A stretch of 64,000 nucleotides of DNA from Methylobacterium soli (GCF_008806385.1 NZ_VZZK01000007.1:1-64000); one strand, 5' to 3'. Numbered from the stretch's first letter, positions 28,400-37,795 are shown. Made by a program: numbers and translations. The notes: a model not told the origin generated them from the letters alone.

Positions 28400-28585
28400 A
28401 TGGCAGAGCCGACACCCGACCCTTCCGAAGACCGGACAATCCAGGAAACCGACGCCTCTGGGCTCCCCGAGCGCCCGGCGCTCCGGCGCTCCGGCCCGTG
28501 GCGGCTGGAGAACGGGATCTTCGTCCTGATCGGAATCGCCGCCCTGGTGGTTCTGGCAGGGGTGATCTGGAGCGCCCGCCACTGA
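28400..28585 (+). CDS. Small single-pass membrane protein
   Basis: The 61-residue protein has a charged, Pro-rich cytoplasmic-type N-terminus of about 38 residues. One strong transmembrane helix follows (IFVLIGIAALVVLAGVIW), then a short basic end. GGAG sits about ten bases before the ATG. No family is recognised. It ends about 40 bases before the convergent arsR stop codon. Confidence 0.55.
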   Translation: MAEPTPDPSEDRTIQETDASGLPERPALRRSGPWRLENGIFVLIGIAALVVLAGVIWSARH

Positions 28586-28626
28586 GGCGCGGAAAGCCGC
28601 TGCGCGGCGGAGACATCACGGTCACT

Positions 28627-29034
28627 TCACGGCGGCTTGGCGATGGCTTCCCGGCGGCGGCGCCGGGAGGGCCCGGGTTCAAACCGCGCGGGAGATGGCG
28701 GGCATGCGCAGGCGGACAAGGCGGCGACGGCCGGGGCGCAGACTTCGGGACGACCCTGGCAGCAATCGCGCATGAGGAACTGGACGAGGTCCGACAGGCC
28801 GGCATAGGCGGCGCTGTAGATGACCGACTTGCCCTCGCGCCGGGACGTGATCAGACCGGCATGGGAGAGTTCCTTCAGGTGGAAGGACAGGTTCGTGCTC
28901 GCGATGCCGACCGCCTCGGCGAGCAGGCCCGCCGCCAGCCCTGTGGGCCCGGCGGTGACGAGGGCGCGCACGACCCGGAGGCGATGCGCCTGGCCAAGGG
29001 CCGCGAAGGCCGCGAGGGCTTGCGGTTCGTCCAT
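28627..29034 (-). CDS. arsR: ArsR-family metalloregulator
   Basis: The 135-residue protein is a winged-helix ArsR repressor with recognition helix STNLSFHLKELSHAGLITSRREGKSVIYS (residues about 46-75). Its metal site is not the classic CVC in the recognition helix. Instead, cysteines cluster after the domain (MRDCCQGRPEVC, then ACACPP), similar in style to C-terminal arsenite sites of the CC-x-C type. It is divergent from arsH, with a palindrome between them, and should repress both until As(III) or a similar thiophilic ion binds. Confidence 0.9.
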   Translation of the reverse strand: MDEPQALAAFAALGQAHRLRVVRALVTAGPTGLAAGLLAEAVGIASTNLSFHLKELSHAGLITSRREGKSVIYSAAYAGLSDLVQFLMRDCCQGRPEVCAPAVAALSACACPPSPARFEPGPSRRRRREAIAKPP

Positions 29035-29048
29035 GTTTGGTCCATCAA

Positions 29049-29064
29049 TTCAACATTTGTTGAA
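29049..29064. promoter_or_regulatory. ArsR operator palindrome
   Basis: TTCAACA-TT-TGTTGAA is a perfect 7+7 inverted repeat in the 50-base gap between the arsR and arsH start codons, resembling known ArsR/SmtB boxes. One dimer here could control both genes. Confidence 0.75.
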
Positions 29065-29084
29065 ACGTATGGTAAGATCGGTTC

Positions 29085-29828
29085 GTGGACAAGGCCCAGC
29101 CCTTCACCGATGGGATTCCGAACCTGAGCGAGGCGCATTTCGAGACGCCGACGGCGGATCGGATCGAGGCATCGAGTCCGGTCGCCCACGCGCCGCGCTT
29201 CCTGATCCTGTACGGCTCGCTGCGCGAGCGCTCGTTCAGCCGCTTCCTGGCCTACGAGGCCGCGCGCCTGCTCGAGCGCATGGGCGGCGAGGTCCGCATC
29301 TACGACGCCCATGGCCTGCCGCTGCCCGACGACGCCACCGCCGACCACCCAAAGGTGCGGGAGCTGCGCGCGCTCTCGGTCTGGTCGGAGGGTCAGGTCT
29401 GGGTCTCGCCCGAGCGCCACGGCAACCTCACCGGCGTGATGAAGAGCCAGATCGACTGGCTCCCCTTGAGCGAGGGAAGCGTGCGGCCGACGCAGGGGCG
29501 CACGCTCGCGGTGATGCAGGTCTCCGGGGGCTCGCAGAGCTTCAACGCCGTGAACGCGCTCCGGGTGCTCGGGCGCTGGATGCGGATGATCACCATCCCG
29601 AACCAATCCTCGGTGCCGATGGCCTACCGGGAGTTCGACGAGGCCGGCCGGATGAAGCCGGGGCCGCTCTACGACCGCGTCGTCGACGTCTGCGAGGAGC
29701 TCATGAAGTTCACGCTGCTGACCCGCGGGCGGGCCGAGTACCTCGTGGATCGCTACAGCGAGCGCAAGGAGCGCGCGCCCGAGCGGCTCGCGGCCGTGGC
29801 CGCCGAGATCGGGTTCGCGGCGCGGTAG
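29085..29828 (+). CDS. arsH: ArsH, NADPH-dependent FMN oxidoreductase
   Basis: The 247-residue protein has the ArsH flavodoxin-like core: [15 protein letters not shown] for FMN phosphate binding, [18 protein letters not shown], and [24 protein letters not shown]. ArsH oxidises trivalent methyl- or aromatic arsenicals to pentavalent forms using NADPH/FMN. The start is a GTG; no ATG is available before the conserved region. No arsB, acr3 or arsC accompanies it, so the locus would detoxify organoarsenicals rather than export arsenite. Confidence 0.93.
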   Translation: MDKAQPFTDGIPNLSEAHFETPTADRIEASSPVAHAPRFLILYGSLRERSFSRFLAYEAARLLERMGGEVRIYDAHGLPLPDDATADHPKVRELRALSVWSEGQVWVSPERHGNLTGVMKSQIDWLPLSEGSVRPTQGRTLAVMQVSGGSQSFNAVNALRVLGRWMRMITIPNQSSVPMAYREFDEAGRMKPGPLYDRVVDVCEELMKFTLLTRGRAEYLVDRYSERKERAPERLAAVAAEIGFAAR

Positions 29829-29861
29829 CGGGCCGCGGAAAGGGCCCGGGATGCCGGCCGC

Positions 29862-31514
29862 CTATTCGTCGGCCCCGAGCGCCGCGAGCGGCGCGGTCAG
29901 CTCGCAGACCGCGCCCTCGGGCTCGTAGCTCAGGCGCGCCTCACCCCCGAAGGCTCCGGCCAGGCCGCGCTCGATCAGGCGGCTGCCGAACCCGCGCCGG
30001 CTCGGCGGCGTGACGGGCGGGCCGTCCCGCTCGATCCAGCGCAGCCGCACGATCGGCTCCGGCCCGTCGGCGTCGATCGCCCAGGTGACGCGGACATGGC
30101 CCGCCGCGGTCGACAGCGCCCCGTACTTGCCCGCATTGGTCGCGAGTTCGTGCACGATCAACGCCAGGGACAGGGCCGCGCGGGCGCCGACATGGATCGA
30201 CGGTCCCTCCATCCGCAATCGGTCCACCTGCGCGTCGTCGTGGATCGCCAGGGCGCCACGGATCACGGCCTCGAGGCTGGCGCTCTCGCGCACGCCGGTC
30301 AGCAGGAGATCATGCGCCTTGCTCATCGCGATCAGCCGGGCGGCCAGGGCGTCGCGGGCCGCATCGAGGTCCACGGCGTTGCGCATGGTCTGCGTGGCGA
30401 TGGCCTGCACCATCGCCAGCACGTTCTTCATGCGGTGGCTGAGTTCGCGGTTGAGCGTCGCCTGCTGCTCGTCGGCCCGCAACCGGGCGATGCCGACCTG
30501 CACCCGGTCGGCCACGTTGCGGGCGAAGGCGATCTCCTCCGCCGTCCAGGCCCGCTCCGTCGGGCTATGGGCGAAGAACAGGCCGACCGTGCGGCCCCGT
30601 TCGCGCACCGGCACGTTGAGCATCGCGCAGATGTTGATGGCGGTGAACGGCGCGGCGTGCCCGTCCGTCCGGGCATCCGCCTGGACATTCGCGACCACGA
30701 GGGAGTCGCCGCGCTCGAGCGCCGGGCCGATCGTGCCGTAATCGGCGAAGCGATGGCGGCCGGCCAGGCTGACCTCGCCGGGCACGGCCCAATCCTGCGG
30801 GATGGTGATGAACTGGCCGCTGAGGTCCAATTCGCCGTAGCCCGCGCGGCTGCAATTCAGGGTGCGGCCGACGATCGCGGCCGCCTGGGCGGTCATCGCC
30901 TCGATCGTGGTGAGATCGCGCAGCTGGTCGCCGAGCTCGATCAGGGCGGTGCGCCGGGCCGTCGCGGCACCGGCCAGCACCTCGGCGGCCTGCATCCTCG
31001 CCATTTGGCGGCGCTCCCGCAGCAGGATCATCACCTGCCGCGCCAGGCGTCGCAGCGCGTCCTGCTGCGCCTCCGTCAGCCCCTCCGGCCGGGGCTGGTG
31101 GTCGATGACGCACAGGCTGCCGAGCACGCGGCCATTCGCGCTCCGCAGCGGCGCCCCGGCATAGAAGCGGATCCGCGGCGCGCCCGTCACCAGCGGGTTG
31201 GCGCGGGTGCGCGGATCGGCGGAGAGGTCCGGGATGATCAGGAGGTCCGGCTCGTTCAGCGCGTAGGCGCAAACCGAGCGGTCGAGGTCGGTTTCGCAGG
31301 ACGGAAAGCCGACCCGCGCCTTGAACCATTGCCGGTTGGCGGTAACGAGGCTGATCAGTGCCACCGGGGCCTGGCAGATCAGCCGGGCGATCTGCACCGC
31401 ATCGTCGAACCCCTCCTCGGGCGCCGTGTCGAGAACGTCGTAAGCCTCCAGCTCCGCCAGACGGTCGGGGTCGGACGTGTCCGGTCGGCTGGCGCTGTCG
31501 GGGCGAGGGATCAT
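29862..31514 (-). CDS. GAF-domain HWE/HisKA_2 histidine kinase
   Basis: The 550-residue protein has two GAF domains (about 20-165 and 190-345), the first with AFDDAVQIAR-type and RFYAGAPLR motifs. The kinase part carries phospho-acceptor His360 in LSHRMKNVLAMVQAIA and the N-box VHELATNAGKYGALS, typical of HWE/HisKA_2 kinases. No transmembrane helix is present. Such kinases often feed the general stress response. A Cys in a GAF domain could in principle hold a bilin, but the usual bilin-site motif is not evident. Confidence 0.9.
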   Translation of the reverse strand: MIPRPDSASRPDTSDPDRLAELEAYDVLDTAPEEGFDDAVQIARLICQAPVALISLVTANRQWFKARVGFPSCETDLDRSVCAYALNEPDLLIIPDLSADPRTRANPLVTGAPRIRFYAGAPLRSANGRVLGSLCVIDHQPRPEGLTEAQQDALRRLARQVMILLRERRQMARMQAAEVLAGAATARRTALIELGDQLRDLTTIEAMTAQAAAIVGRTLNCSRAGYGELDLSGQFITIPQDWAVPGEVSLAGRHRFADYGTIGPALERGDSLVVANVQADARTDGHAAPFTAINICAMLNVPVRERGRTVGLFFAHSPTERAWTAEEIAFARNVADRVQVGIARLRADEQQATLNRELSHRMKNVLAMVQAIATQTMRNAVDLDAARDALAARLIAMSKAHDLLLTGVRESASLEAVIRGALAIHDDAQVDRLRMEGPSIHVGARAALSLALIVHELATNAGKYGALSTAAGHVRVTWAIDADGPEPIVRLRWIERDGPPVTPPSRRGFGSRLIERGLAGAFGGEARLSYEPEGAVCELTAPLAALGADE

Positions 31515-31597
31515 CGGCTGGGGAGCGAGGCTTTGCTGGACCCGTCATATCGCCTCCCGGACCCCGTGTCAGCCGGCCGAGCCGCTTGGCCTCCGGG

Positions 31598-31636
31598 GGC
31601 GCGGCCTCCCTTGGGGCGCGGCCTCCCTTGGGGCGC
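31598..31636. repeat. 17-bp tandem repeat
   Basis: GGCGCGGCCTCCCTTGG occurs twice and then starts a third copy. It lies in the short gap between the HWE kinase gene and the end of the YeiH-type gene. Confidence 0.8.
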
Positions 31637-31663
31637 CCCATCCGCGGGCTCGCGCGGGGCGCG

Positions 31664-32740
31664 TCAGGCGATGCCGAGCGCCCAGAGCAGCGAGAGGCTG
31701 ACGGCGAGCAGCACCAGGAGGGAGCCGGTGACGGCGAGGGTGACCCGGCCGCCGACCCGGGCGAGCACCCGGACGTCGACCCCGAGCCCGAGCGCGGCCA
31801 TGGACACGACCGTGAGGAAGCCGGCGAACTGCGTCGCCGGCCGCGCGGCCGCGTCGGGGATCAGGCCGAGCGAGCGCAGGGCGGCCAGGGCCAGGAAGCC
31901 CAGGATGAACCACGGCACCAGCTTGGTGAAGCCGAGCCGCCGCGGCCGCGGCGCGGGCCCGGCGCGCTCCGGCGGCAGCCACGCCGCGAAGAGGGAGATC
32001 GCCACGACGACCGGCCCGAGCATCACCACCCGCACCAGCTTGACCAGGGTGCCGACCTGCGTGCTGAGGAGCCCCACCGGGACGGTCGCGGCCAGCACCT
32101 GCGGCACCGCGTAGACGGTCAGCCCGGCCAGCACGCCGTACTGGTGCTCCGACAGGCCCATGAGGGGAATGAAGAGCGGCAGGCCCAGCACCAGGAGCAC
32201 GCCGAGCACGGCCGTGAAGGCGATCGAGGCGGCGACATCCCGGCTGTCGGCCCCGATGACGGGGGCGATGGCGGCGATCGCCGAGTTGCCGCAGATGGCG
32301 TTGCCGCACGCCACCAGGATGGCCATGCGGGCGGGCAGGCCGAGGGTGCGGCAGATCGCGTAGCTCGCGGCGATCGCCAGAGCCACGGTCGCGACGATCC
32401 CGGTCAGCAGCGCCGGTCCGGAGGCGACGATCGCCCCGAGGCTGACGGAGGCGCCGAGCAGCGTGACGGCAACCTCGAGCACCTGCTTGGCGCTGAAGGC
32501 GATGCCGCTCCGGAAGCGCTCGCTCGGCGTCCAGGCGGTGCGCACCGCGATGCCGGCCAGGATCGCGATCACCAAGGCCTCGACATAGGGATGGCCCGCC
32601 GCGTGCTCCTCGACCTTCTGGACCGCCACGGCCAGGAGCGTGATCGCGAGGCAGAGGAGGATACCCGGCAGCAAGGACGGGGTTTCCTTGTCCCGCGCGG
32701 CGCCGGCCGGGGCCTCTTTCGCGGATGCCTTGGCGCTCAT
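31664..32740 (-). CDS. YeiH/UPF0324 family putative sulfate/sulfite exporter
   Basis: The 358-residue protein has about ten transmembrane helices. Family motifs seen are KQVLEVAVTLLGASVSLGAI, ACGNAICGNSAIAAIAPVIGA and a final GLGVDVRVLARVGGR. Members are found beside sulfonate degradation genes and are proposed to export sulfate or sulfite. Here the gene lies next to the sulfolactate operon, which fits. I chose the ATG at 32740; one seven codons upstream is possible. Confidence 0.85.
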   Translation of the reverse strand: MSAKASAKEAPAGAARDKETPSLLPGILLCLAITLLAVAVQKVEEHAAGHPYVEALVIAILAGIAVRTAWTPSERFRSGIAFSAKQVLEVAVTLLGASVSLGAIVASGPALLTGIVATVALAIAASYAICRTLGLPARMAILVACGNAICGNSAIAAIAPVIGADSRDVAASIAFTAVLGVLLVLGLPLFIPLMGLSEHQYGVLAGLTVYAVPQVLAATVPVGLLSTQVGTLVKLVRVVMLGPVVVAISLFAAWLPPERAGPAPRPRRLGFTKLVPWFILGFLALAALRSLGLIPDAAARPATQFAGFLTVVSMAALGLGVDVRVLARVGGRVTLAVTGSLLVLLAVSLSLLWALGIA

Positions 32741-32873
32741 GGTGCCTTCGCTGCGGTCCATGGATGAATCTTCTACCCTGAATTCGCGTGGGAGAAGGGA
32801 TCTCTCGATCCGGGGGAAACTTCGGAAAACGCGTCCGTTGATCGGGCGAGGCCGACGCGCGACATCTCCAAGC

Positions 32874-33116
32874 ATGAGCACGCGCTGCGACAGTCCGGTC
32901 CGGACCTACGACCCCTTCGGCGAGCCCGTCGACATCGCCCGCGCCTGTGCGGCGACGCCGGGTGACCGGCGGGCGCGCCATGCCGCCCTGGCGGTGTTCT
33001 GGAGCCTCGCGCTGCTCCTGACCGCAGGCCGGGCCTACCTCGGCGACCAGCCGGTCTCGCAGCTGGCGGCTGGTGCACAGGCCCGGCTCGCCCTCCTGGT
33101 GTCGCCGGCGCCTTAA
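32874..33116 (+). CDS. Small single-pass membrane protein
   Basis: The 80-residue protein has a polar N-terminus (STRCDSPVRTYDPFGEPVDI), one transmembrane helix (ALAVFWSLALLLTAGRAYL) and a short outside tail. It is divergent from the YeiH-type gene and convergent with the regulator gene. No family is recognised and no link to sulfonate metabolism can be shown. Confidence 0.5.
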   Translation: MSTRCDSPVRTYDPFGEPVDIARACAATPGDRRARHAALAVFWSLALLLTAGRAYLGDQPVSQLAAGAQARLALLVSPAP

Positions 33117-33179
33117 TTGGGCCCGCCCCGGGCGGCGGGCCCTCCCCGCGGTTCGGCCATGCCTTCCCGGCCGTTCGGG

Positions 33180-33932
33180 TCAGCGCAGGACCGAGCGGTA
33201 GTGGAGTTCCTGGGTCAGGCAGATCGAGAGGCGCCACTCGACCGGGCGGTCCTCGAGATCGACGGCGATGCGGTCGACCTCCAGGGCCGGCAGGCCGGCG
33301 GCGACCTCGAGCAGGCCGGCCTCACGGGCCCCGAGCGCCACGGCCTTCAACCGCTCGTTCGCCGTCGCGATGGTGATGCCGAACCGTATGGCGTAGAGGC
33401 TGTAGAGCGTGTTCGGCAGCTCCATCTGGGCGATGCCCGGGAAGAGGCTCGCCGGCACGCTGATCGTCTCGATCAGGCAGAGCCTGCCGTCGAGGGCGCG
33501 CAGCCGCTCGATGCGCACGACCCGGGCCGAGCGGACGAGGTCGAGGCGCCCGCGCTCGTCCGCGCTCGCGGCGGCCTCGGCGATGGCCACGACCCGGCTC
33601 GTCGGCATGCCGGCGCCCTCCCGGTCCGGCCGCAGCTTGAAGAAGCGGAAGACGCTCTGCTTGTCGTCGTGGTCGGCCACGAAGGTGCCGCGGCCCTGGC
33701 GGCGCACCAGCAGGCTGTCGGCGGTGAGCGCGTCGAGCGCCTTGCGCACCGTGCCCTGGCTGACGCCGAGCTCAGCCGCGAGCTGCCCCTCGCTCGGCAG
33801 GATCTGGCCGGGCTGCCAGACCGCGTCGGCGAGGCGCTTGAGCAGGGTGTCGTAGACCTGCCGGTAGAGCGGCCGGAAGCCGACCGCGTCGGGATGGCCC
33901 GAACCTGCCTGTGCTCCGCCTGTCCGGTCCAT
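33180..33932 (-). CDS. GntR/HutC-family regulator of the sulfolactate operon
   Basis: The 250-residue protein has an N-terminal winged helix (PLYRQVYDTLLKRLADAVWQ, GQLAAELGVSQGTVRKALDAL; about 18-85) and a UTRA effector domain (about 100-240), so it is HutC-type. It is the last gene of the suyA-suyB-slcC-comC unit, the position held by SuyR in known sulfolactate clusters. It probably binds the GTCTTATATAAGAC-like palindromes found at four operon starts and responds to sulfolactate or a related sulfonate. DNA site and effector are inferences. Confidence 0.88.
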   Translation of the reverse strand: MDRTGGAQAGSGHPDAVGFRPLYRQVYDTLLKRLADAVWQPGQILPSEGQLAAELGVSQGTVRKALDALTADSLLVRRQGRGTFVADHDDKQSVFRFFKLRPDREGAGMPTSRVVAIAEAAASADERGRLDLVRSARVVRIERLRALDGRLCLIETISVPASLFPGIAQMELPNTLYSLYAIRFGITIATANERLKAVALGAREAGLLEVAAGLPALEVDRIAVDLEDRPVEWRLSICLTQELHYRSVLR

Positions 33933-34064
33933 GACGTGCCGACGCTGTGCCCCGTTCGTGGGAGGAGCGTCGAAAGGTGAATCCAGCAACTCTCCCTCCT
34001 CTGGCTTAAGTCGGCGCGTGGCCGGGGGCAATCGCGGCATCCGTCTCCGCACAGGCGGATCCGT

Positions 34065-35054
34065 TCAAAGCGCCCGGATCTCGGTGACCAGGGCGTCGGG
34101 CAGGGTCAGGCCCTCCGCGGCGGCGCGGCGCCGGAGCGCCAGGCGGCGGCTGCCGGGCAGGCGGGCGCCCGCCTGCTCCTCGATCATCCGGGCGAGCGCC
34201 GCGAAGCGGTCGGGCGCGTCCGGGCTCAGGCCCGCGGCGTCGAGGGCCAGGAGGAACTGGCCGGTGCCGGGCGGGTCGCCCTCGGCATCGAGGAACGAGG
34301 AGGCCTCGCCGGCGTAGCGGGCCCCGACCAGGCCGGCCGCCAGGAGTTCCACCATCAGGGCCAGGGCCGTGCCCTTGGCATCGCCGAGCGGCACCATCGT
34401 GCCCTTGAGCGCGGCGTGCGCGTCCGTGGTCGGGCGCCCGTCCGCGTCGAGAGCCCAGCCCTCCGGGATCGGCTCGCCGCGCTTGGCCGCCCCGACGATG
34501 TTGGCGCGGGCGACCTTCGACAGGGCGAGGTCGACCACGATCGGCGCGCGCCCCGGCAGCGGGCAGGCGAAGGCGAGCGGGTTGGTGCCGAAGACGGGCC
34601 GCACGCCGCCCCAGGGCGCCATGGCGGCGGGGGTGTTGGCGAAGAGGAGCGCGACGCAGCCCTGCGCCGCCAGGGCCTCGACCGGGTGGCCGGCCGCGCC
34701 GCAATGGTGCGAGCGGCGGATGCCGGCGGCGGCGATGCCCTGCTGGCGGGCGAGGCCGGGCAGATCCGCCACCGCCGCGTCGAGGGCCGGATAGGCGAAG
34801 CCGTGGGCGGCGTCGATCGCCAGCAGCCCCGGCCGCGCCCGCGCGACCCGGGGAACCGCGTCGCCCGCCACCTTGCCGGCCCGCACCTGCGCGCCGTAGG
34901 GGGCGACCCGCGACAGGCCGTGGCCCTTCAACCCGTCGGCCTCGGCGCCGACCAGGGCCCGGGCGACGCTCCGGGCGGCGGGCGCGGCCGTGCCGCAGCG
35001 GATGAGGGCGTCGGCGGCGAGCGCTTCGGCCTCCGCCAGGGTGAGCGTTGCCAT
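34065..35054 (-). CDS. comC: (R)-sulfolactate dehydrogenase, ComC/Ldh2 family
   Basis: The 329-residue protein belongs to the malate/L-lactate/sulfolactate dehydrogenase family, with HGLSRVAPYGAQV near residue 45, the conserved HHCGAAGHPVEALA (about 116-129), and FGTNPLAFACP. It uses NAD(P) to interconvert (R)-sulfolactate and sulfopyruvate. The call rests on its position between slcC and the regulator in a suyAB operon; family members elsewhere use malate or ureidoglycolate. It follows slcC by five bases. Confidence 0.85.
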   Translation of the reverse strand: MATLTLAEAEALAADALIRCGTAAPAARSVARALVGAEADGLKGHGLSRVAPYGAQVRAGKVAGDAVPRVARARPGLLAIDAAHGFAYPALDAAVADLPGLARQQGIAAAGIRRSHHCGAAGHPVEALAAQGCVALLFANTPAAMAPWGGVRPVFGTNPLAFACPLPGRAPIVVDLALSKVARANIVGAAKRGEPIPEGWALDADGRPTTDAHAALKGTMVPLGDAKGTALALMVELLAAGLVGARYAGEASSFLDAEGDPPGTGQFLLALDAAGLSPDAPDRFAALARMIEEQAGARLPGSRRLALRRRAAAEGLTLPDALVTEIRAL

Positions 35055-35059
35055 GGCTC

Positions 35060-36001
35060 CTAGATCTCCCTGAGGTGACGGCGCACCGCCCGCGCGGTCA
35101 CGGCCGAGACGCGCACGTTCGATTCCCGCGTCACGCCGGCGATGTGCGGGGTGAGGATCAGGTTTGGCACCCCGTCGAAGATCTGGCCGGCCTGCGCCCC
35201 CAGGGGCTCCTCGGCGAACACGTCGAGGGCGGCACCGCCGAGATGGCCGGCCCGCAGGCTCGCGGCGACCGCCGCCTCGTCGACGATGCCGCCGCGGGCC
35301 GCGTTGATCAGCACGGCGCCGCGGGGCATCCGGGCGATCGCGGCCGCGTCGATCAGGCCGCGGGTCTCGCCGGTCAGGGGCACGTGCAGCGAGAGCACGT
35401 CGCTTTCCGCGATCAGCGCGGCGAGGGAGAGGCGCGCGACCGGCCCGTCCGGCGGGGTCCAGGCCGGATCCTCGGCGGAGAGGTACGGGTCGTGCGCCGA
35501 GACCGCCATGCCGACCGCGGCGGCGCGGCGGGCGGTCTCCCGGGCGATGGCGCCGAATCCGACGAGGCCGAGGCGCTGTCCCGCGATCTCCCGGCCCATC
35601 AGGGCGTTGCGCGGCCAGCCGCCGGCGGCCACGACCGCGCTCGCCCCATAGGCCCCGCGCAGGAGCAGCATCGCGCTCGCCACGACGTATTCGGCGACCG
35701 CCCCGTCATTGGCCCCCGTCGCCGGGTAGACCGCGATCCCGCGGGCCTGGCAGGCCGCCATGTCGATATTGTCGAGGCCGACCCCGAGGCGCCCGATCAC
35801 CTTGAGGTCGGGCGCGGCGGCCAGGAGCCCCCCGCGCACCTGCGTCCGGTTGCGCACGATCAGGGCGTCGGCCTCGCCGAGAGCCGCCGCGAGTGCCGCG
35901 GGCCGGTCGACGAGGCCGGGATCGTAGAGGGTGTCGAAGCCGGCCAGTTCCTCGGCGATCGCCGCCTCGTCCATGAACTCGCTGATGACGACCTTGGGCA
36001 T
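35060..36001 (-). CDS. slcC: (S)-sulfolactate dehydrogenase, D-2-hydroxyacid dehydrogenase family
   Basis: The 313-residue protein has the NAD-binding motif GLVGFGAIARETARR and the catalytic set of the D-2-hydroxyacid dehydrogenases: Arg in NAARGGIVDE, Glu in DVFAEEPLG, and His in LTPHIAGVT. The start MPKVVISEFMDE is typical of SlcC. It oxidises (S)-sulfolactate to sulfopyruvate, which ComC reduces to (R)-sulfolactate. Together the two enzymes act as a racemase feeding SuyAB. A gap of 130 bases separates it from suyB; no terminator is seen there. Confidence 0.87.
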   Translation of the reverse strand: MPKVVISEFMDEAAIAEELAGFDTLYDPGLVDRPAALAAALGEADALIVRNRTQVRGGLLAAAPDLKVIGRLGVGLDNIDMAACQARGIAVYPATGANDGAVAEYVVASAMLLLRGAYGASAVVAAGGWPRNALMGREIAGQRLGLVGFGAIARETARRAAAVGMAVSAHDPYLSAEDPAWTPPDGPVARLSLAALIAESDVLSLHVPLTGETRGLIDAAAIARMPRGAVLINAARGGIVDEAAVAASLRAGHLGGAALDVFAEEPLGAQAGQIFDGVPNLILTPHIAGVTRESNVRVSAVTARAVRRHLREI

Positions 36002-36131
36002 GATGGGCCTCGTCCTTCCTCAGGCCACCGGCTCGCGCGGGCATGGGCGAGATCGACCTCCCCCTCCTGGCCGTCGCCCCGTGCGCCACCCGCCAGGACC
36101 CTGGCGGGCCCCGGCGGGTGCGACCGGCGCG

Positions 36132-37412
36132 TCAGGCGCTGCGGTAGAGCTTCGTCATCACGAATTCGCGGTGGCCGAGGGCCTCCGCGGCCGTGAGCCG
36201 TCCGTTGGCGGTGCGCACCACCATGTCGATGAGCGCGTCGCCCGCCTGCGGGATCGTCATCTCGCGGGTGAGGATGCCGGAGACGTCCACGTCGATGTGC
36301 TCGCCCATGGTGCGCACCGTGCGCGGGTTGCCGGTGATCTTGATGACCGGGATCACGGGATTGCCGATGACGTTGCCCTGGCCCGTCGGGAAGGTGTGCA
36401 CCACGTAGCCCGCCGCCGCCATCAGGGTCACGCACTCGGCCGCGGCCGAGGAGGTGTCCATGAAGTAGAGGCCCGGGCCCTTGGCGGGCGCCTCCGCCGG
36501 CTGCAGCGCGTCGATGAAGCGGCATTCGTGGCCGATCTTCTCGAGGTTGCCGAGCGCCTTCTCCTCGATGGTCGTCAGGCCGCCGGCGATGTTGCCCTTG
36601 GTCGGCTGCGAATCCGAGAGATCGTCGGTCTTGTGGGCCTCGATCACGTCGTCCTGGTAGGCCTTCCACATGGCGTACCACTTGTCCGAGATTTCGGGGC
36701 TGGCGGCGCGCTCGCGGCAGAGATGCTCGGCGCCGGTGATCTCCGAGGTCTCGCCGAACACCCCGTAGATTCCGTGCGGGATCAGCTTGTCGTACATGTT
36801 GCCGACGGTGGGGCACGAGGCGAGGCCGGTCGTGGTGTCGGATTCGCCGCATTTCGTCGAGACCCAGAGGTCCGAGACCGGGCATTCCTCGCGCTGCAAC
36901 TCGGTCGCCCATTGCACGAAGCGCTTGGCCTGGTAGCTGGCGCGCGCCACCGTCGCGATGTCGCCATGGCCCTCGATGCCGAAGCCGATCACGGGCTTGC
37001 CGGTCCTGGCGATGCCCTCGACCACCCGGTTGGTCCACTGGTCCTCGATGCCGATCACCACCACGGCGGCGACGTTCGGGTTCGAGCCGATGCCGATGAG
37101 GGTGCGGAAATGCAGCTCCAGATCCTCGCCGAACTGGAGACGGCCATAGGCGTGGGGCAGCGCCATCGTGCCCTTCACGTTGTTGGCCACCGCCTCGCAG
37201 GCGGCGTTGGACAGGTCGTCGAGCGGCAGGAGCACGACGTGGTTGCGCACGCCGACGCGGCCGTTCTCGCGGCGCCAGCCCATGAAGGTGGCGGCCTTGT
37301 AATCGGCCGAGGCGCGCTCGGCGGAGAGCGCCCGGGTGGCGAACTGGTCGGGAGCGCCGCCGGTATAGGGCGTCGCGATCTCGTGTTGGAGCGGAGCGGC
37401 TTCCTTGAACAT
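36132..37412 (-). CDS. suyB: (R)-sulfolactate sulfo-lyase, large subunit
   Basis: The 426-residue protein is of the altronate/galactarate dehydratase type (UxaA C-terminal family). It has [19 protein letters not shown] near residue 45 and the Cys-containing [19 protein letters not shown] in place of the usual sugar-acid motif. SuyB with SuyA splits (R)-sulfolactate into pyruvate and sulfite. The ATG at 37412 lies nine bases after the suyA stop. Separate small and large subunits, as here, are normal for Suy enzymes, and the neighbouring sulfolactate dehydrogenases support the call over a sugar-acid dehydratase. Confidence 0.9.
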   Translation of the reverse strand: MFKEAAPLQHEIATPYTGGAPDQFATRALSAERASADYKAATFMGWRRENGRVGVRNHVVLLPLDDLSNAACEAVANNVKGTMALPHAYGRLQFGEDLELHFRTLIGIGSNPNVAAVVVIGIEDQWTNRVVEGIARTGKPVIGFGIEGHGDIATVARASYQAKRFVQWATELQREECPVSDLWVSTKCGESDTTTGLASCPTVGNMYDKLIPHGIYGVFGETSEITGAEHLCRERAASPEISDKWYAMWKAYQDDVIEAHKTDDLSDSQPTKGNIAGGLTTIEEKALGNLEKIGHECRFIDALQPAEAPAKGPGLYFMDTSSAAAECVTLMAAAGYVVHTFPTGQGNVIGNPVIPVIKITGNPRTVRTMGEHIDVDVSGILTREMTIPQAGDALIDMVVRTANGRLTAAEALGHREFVMTKLYRSA

Positions 37413-37420
37413 GTCGGACC

Positions 37421-37738
37421 TCACCAGCGCTTCGTCTTGACGTTGTGGACGTGGACGTGCTCGCCCTTGGCGACGTCCTTGATGACCCGGCCGATGTCCT
37501 GGCCGTACTTGATGGCCGTGTCGCCGGCCTTCAGGTCGGTGAGCGCGACCTTGTGGCCGATCGGGATGTCGTGCCGGACATGCAGGCTGAAGCTGGAATC
37601 GTCCTCGGTGATCACCCCGAAGGCGTCGGTGTCGGCGCCCAGGCCCTCGATGACCGCGACGGCGACGTTGTCCTGCGGTGAATGGGCGAGAAGATGCGGC
37701 TTGCGTCGCCCCTCGCCGGACGCGGCGTGGCTGCTCAT
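37421..37738 (-). CDS. suyA: (R)-sulfolactate sulfo-lyase, small subunit
   Basis: The 105-residue protein is a SAF-domain subunit, with [20 protein letters not shown] and the pattern [25 protein letters not shown] cut by several conserved charged residues. It ends [12 protein letters not shown], a typical SuyA tail. It pairs with SuyB and is the first gene of the sulfolactate operon. A perfect 16-base palindrome lies 42 bases upstream, the probable site of regulation. Confidence 0.9.
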   Translation of the reverse strand: MSSHAASGEGRRKPHLLAHSPQDNVAVAVIEGLGADTDAFGVITEDDSSFSLHVRHDIPIGHKVALTDLKAGDTAIKYGQDIGRVIKDVAKGEHVHVHNVKTKRW

Positions 37739-37779
37739 GCGGTCCTCCTGCTGGATGTCGTCGGCTCTTGGCGGCGACT

Positions 37780-37795
37780 GGTCTTATATAAGACC
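37780..37795. promoter_or_regulatory. Operator O1 upstream of suyA
   Basis: GGTCTTATATAAGACC is a perfect 16-base palindrome in otherwise GC-rich DNA, 42 bases before the suyA start. The TATATA core could overlap a -10 element. Related sites lie at 37911, 47324 and 49387. Confidence 0.8.

Noticed and set aside
28670..28695. tRNA T-arm-like sequence GGGTTCAAACC
   Set aside because: No acceptor stem, anticodon arm or D arm could be built around it, and it lies within the arsR coding region.
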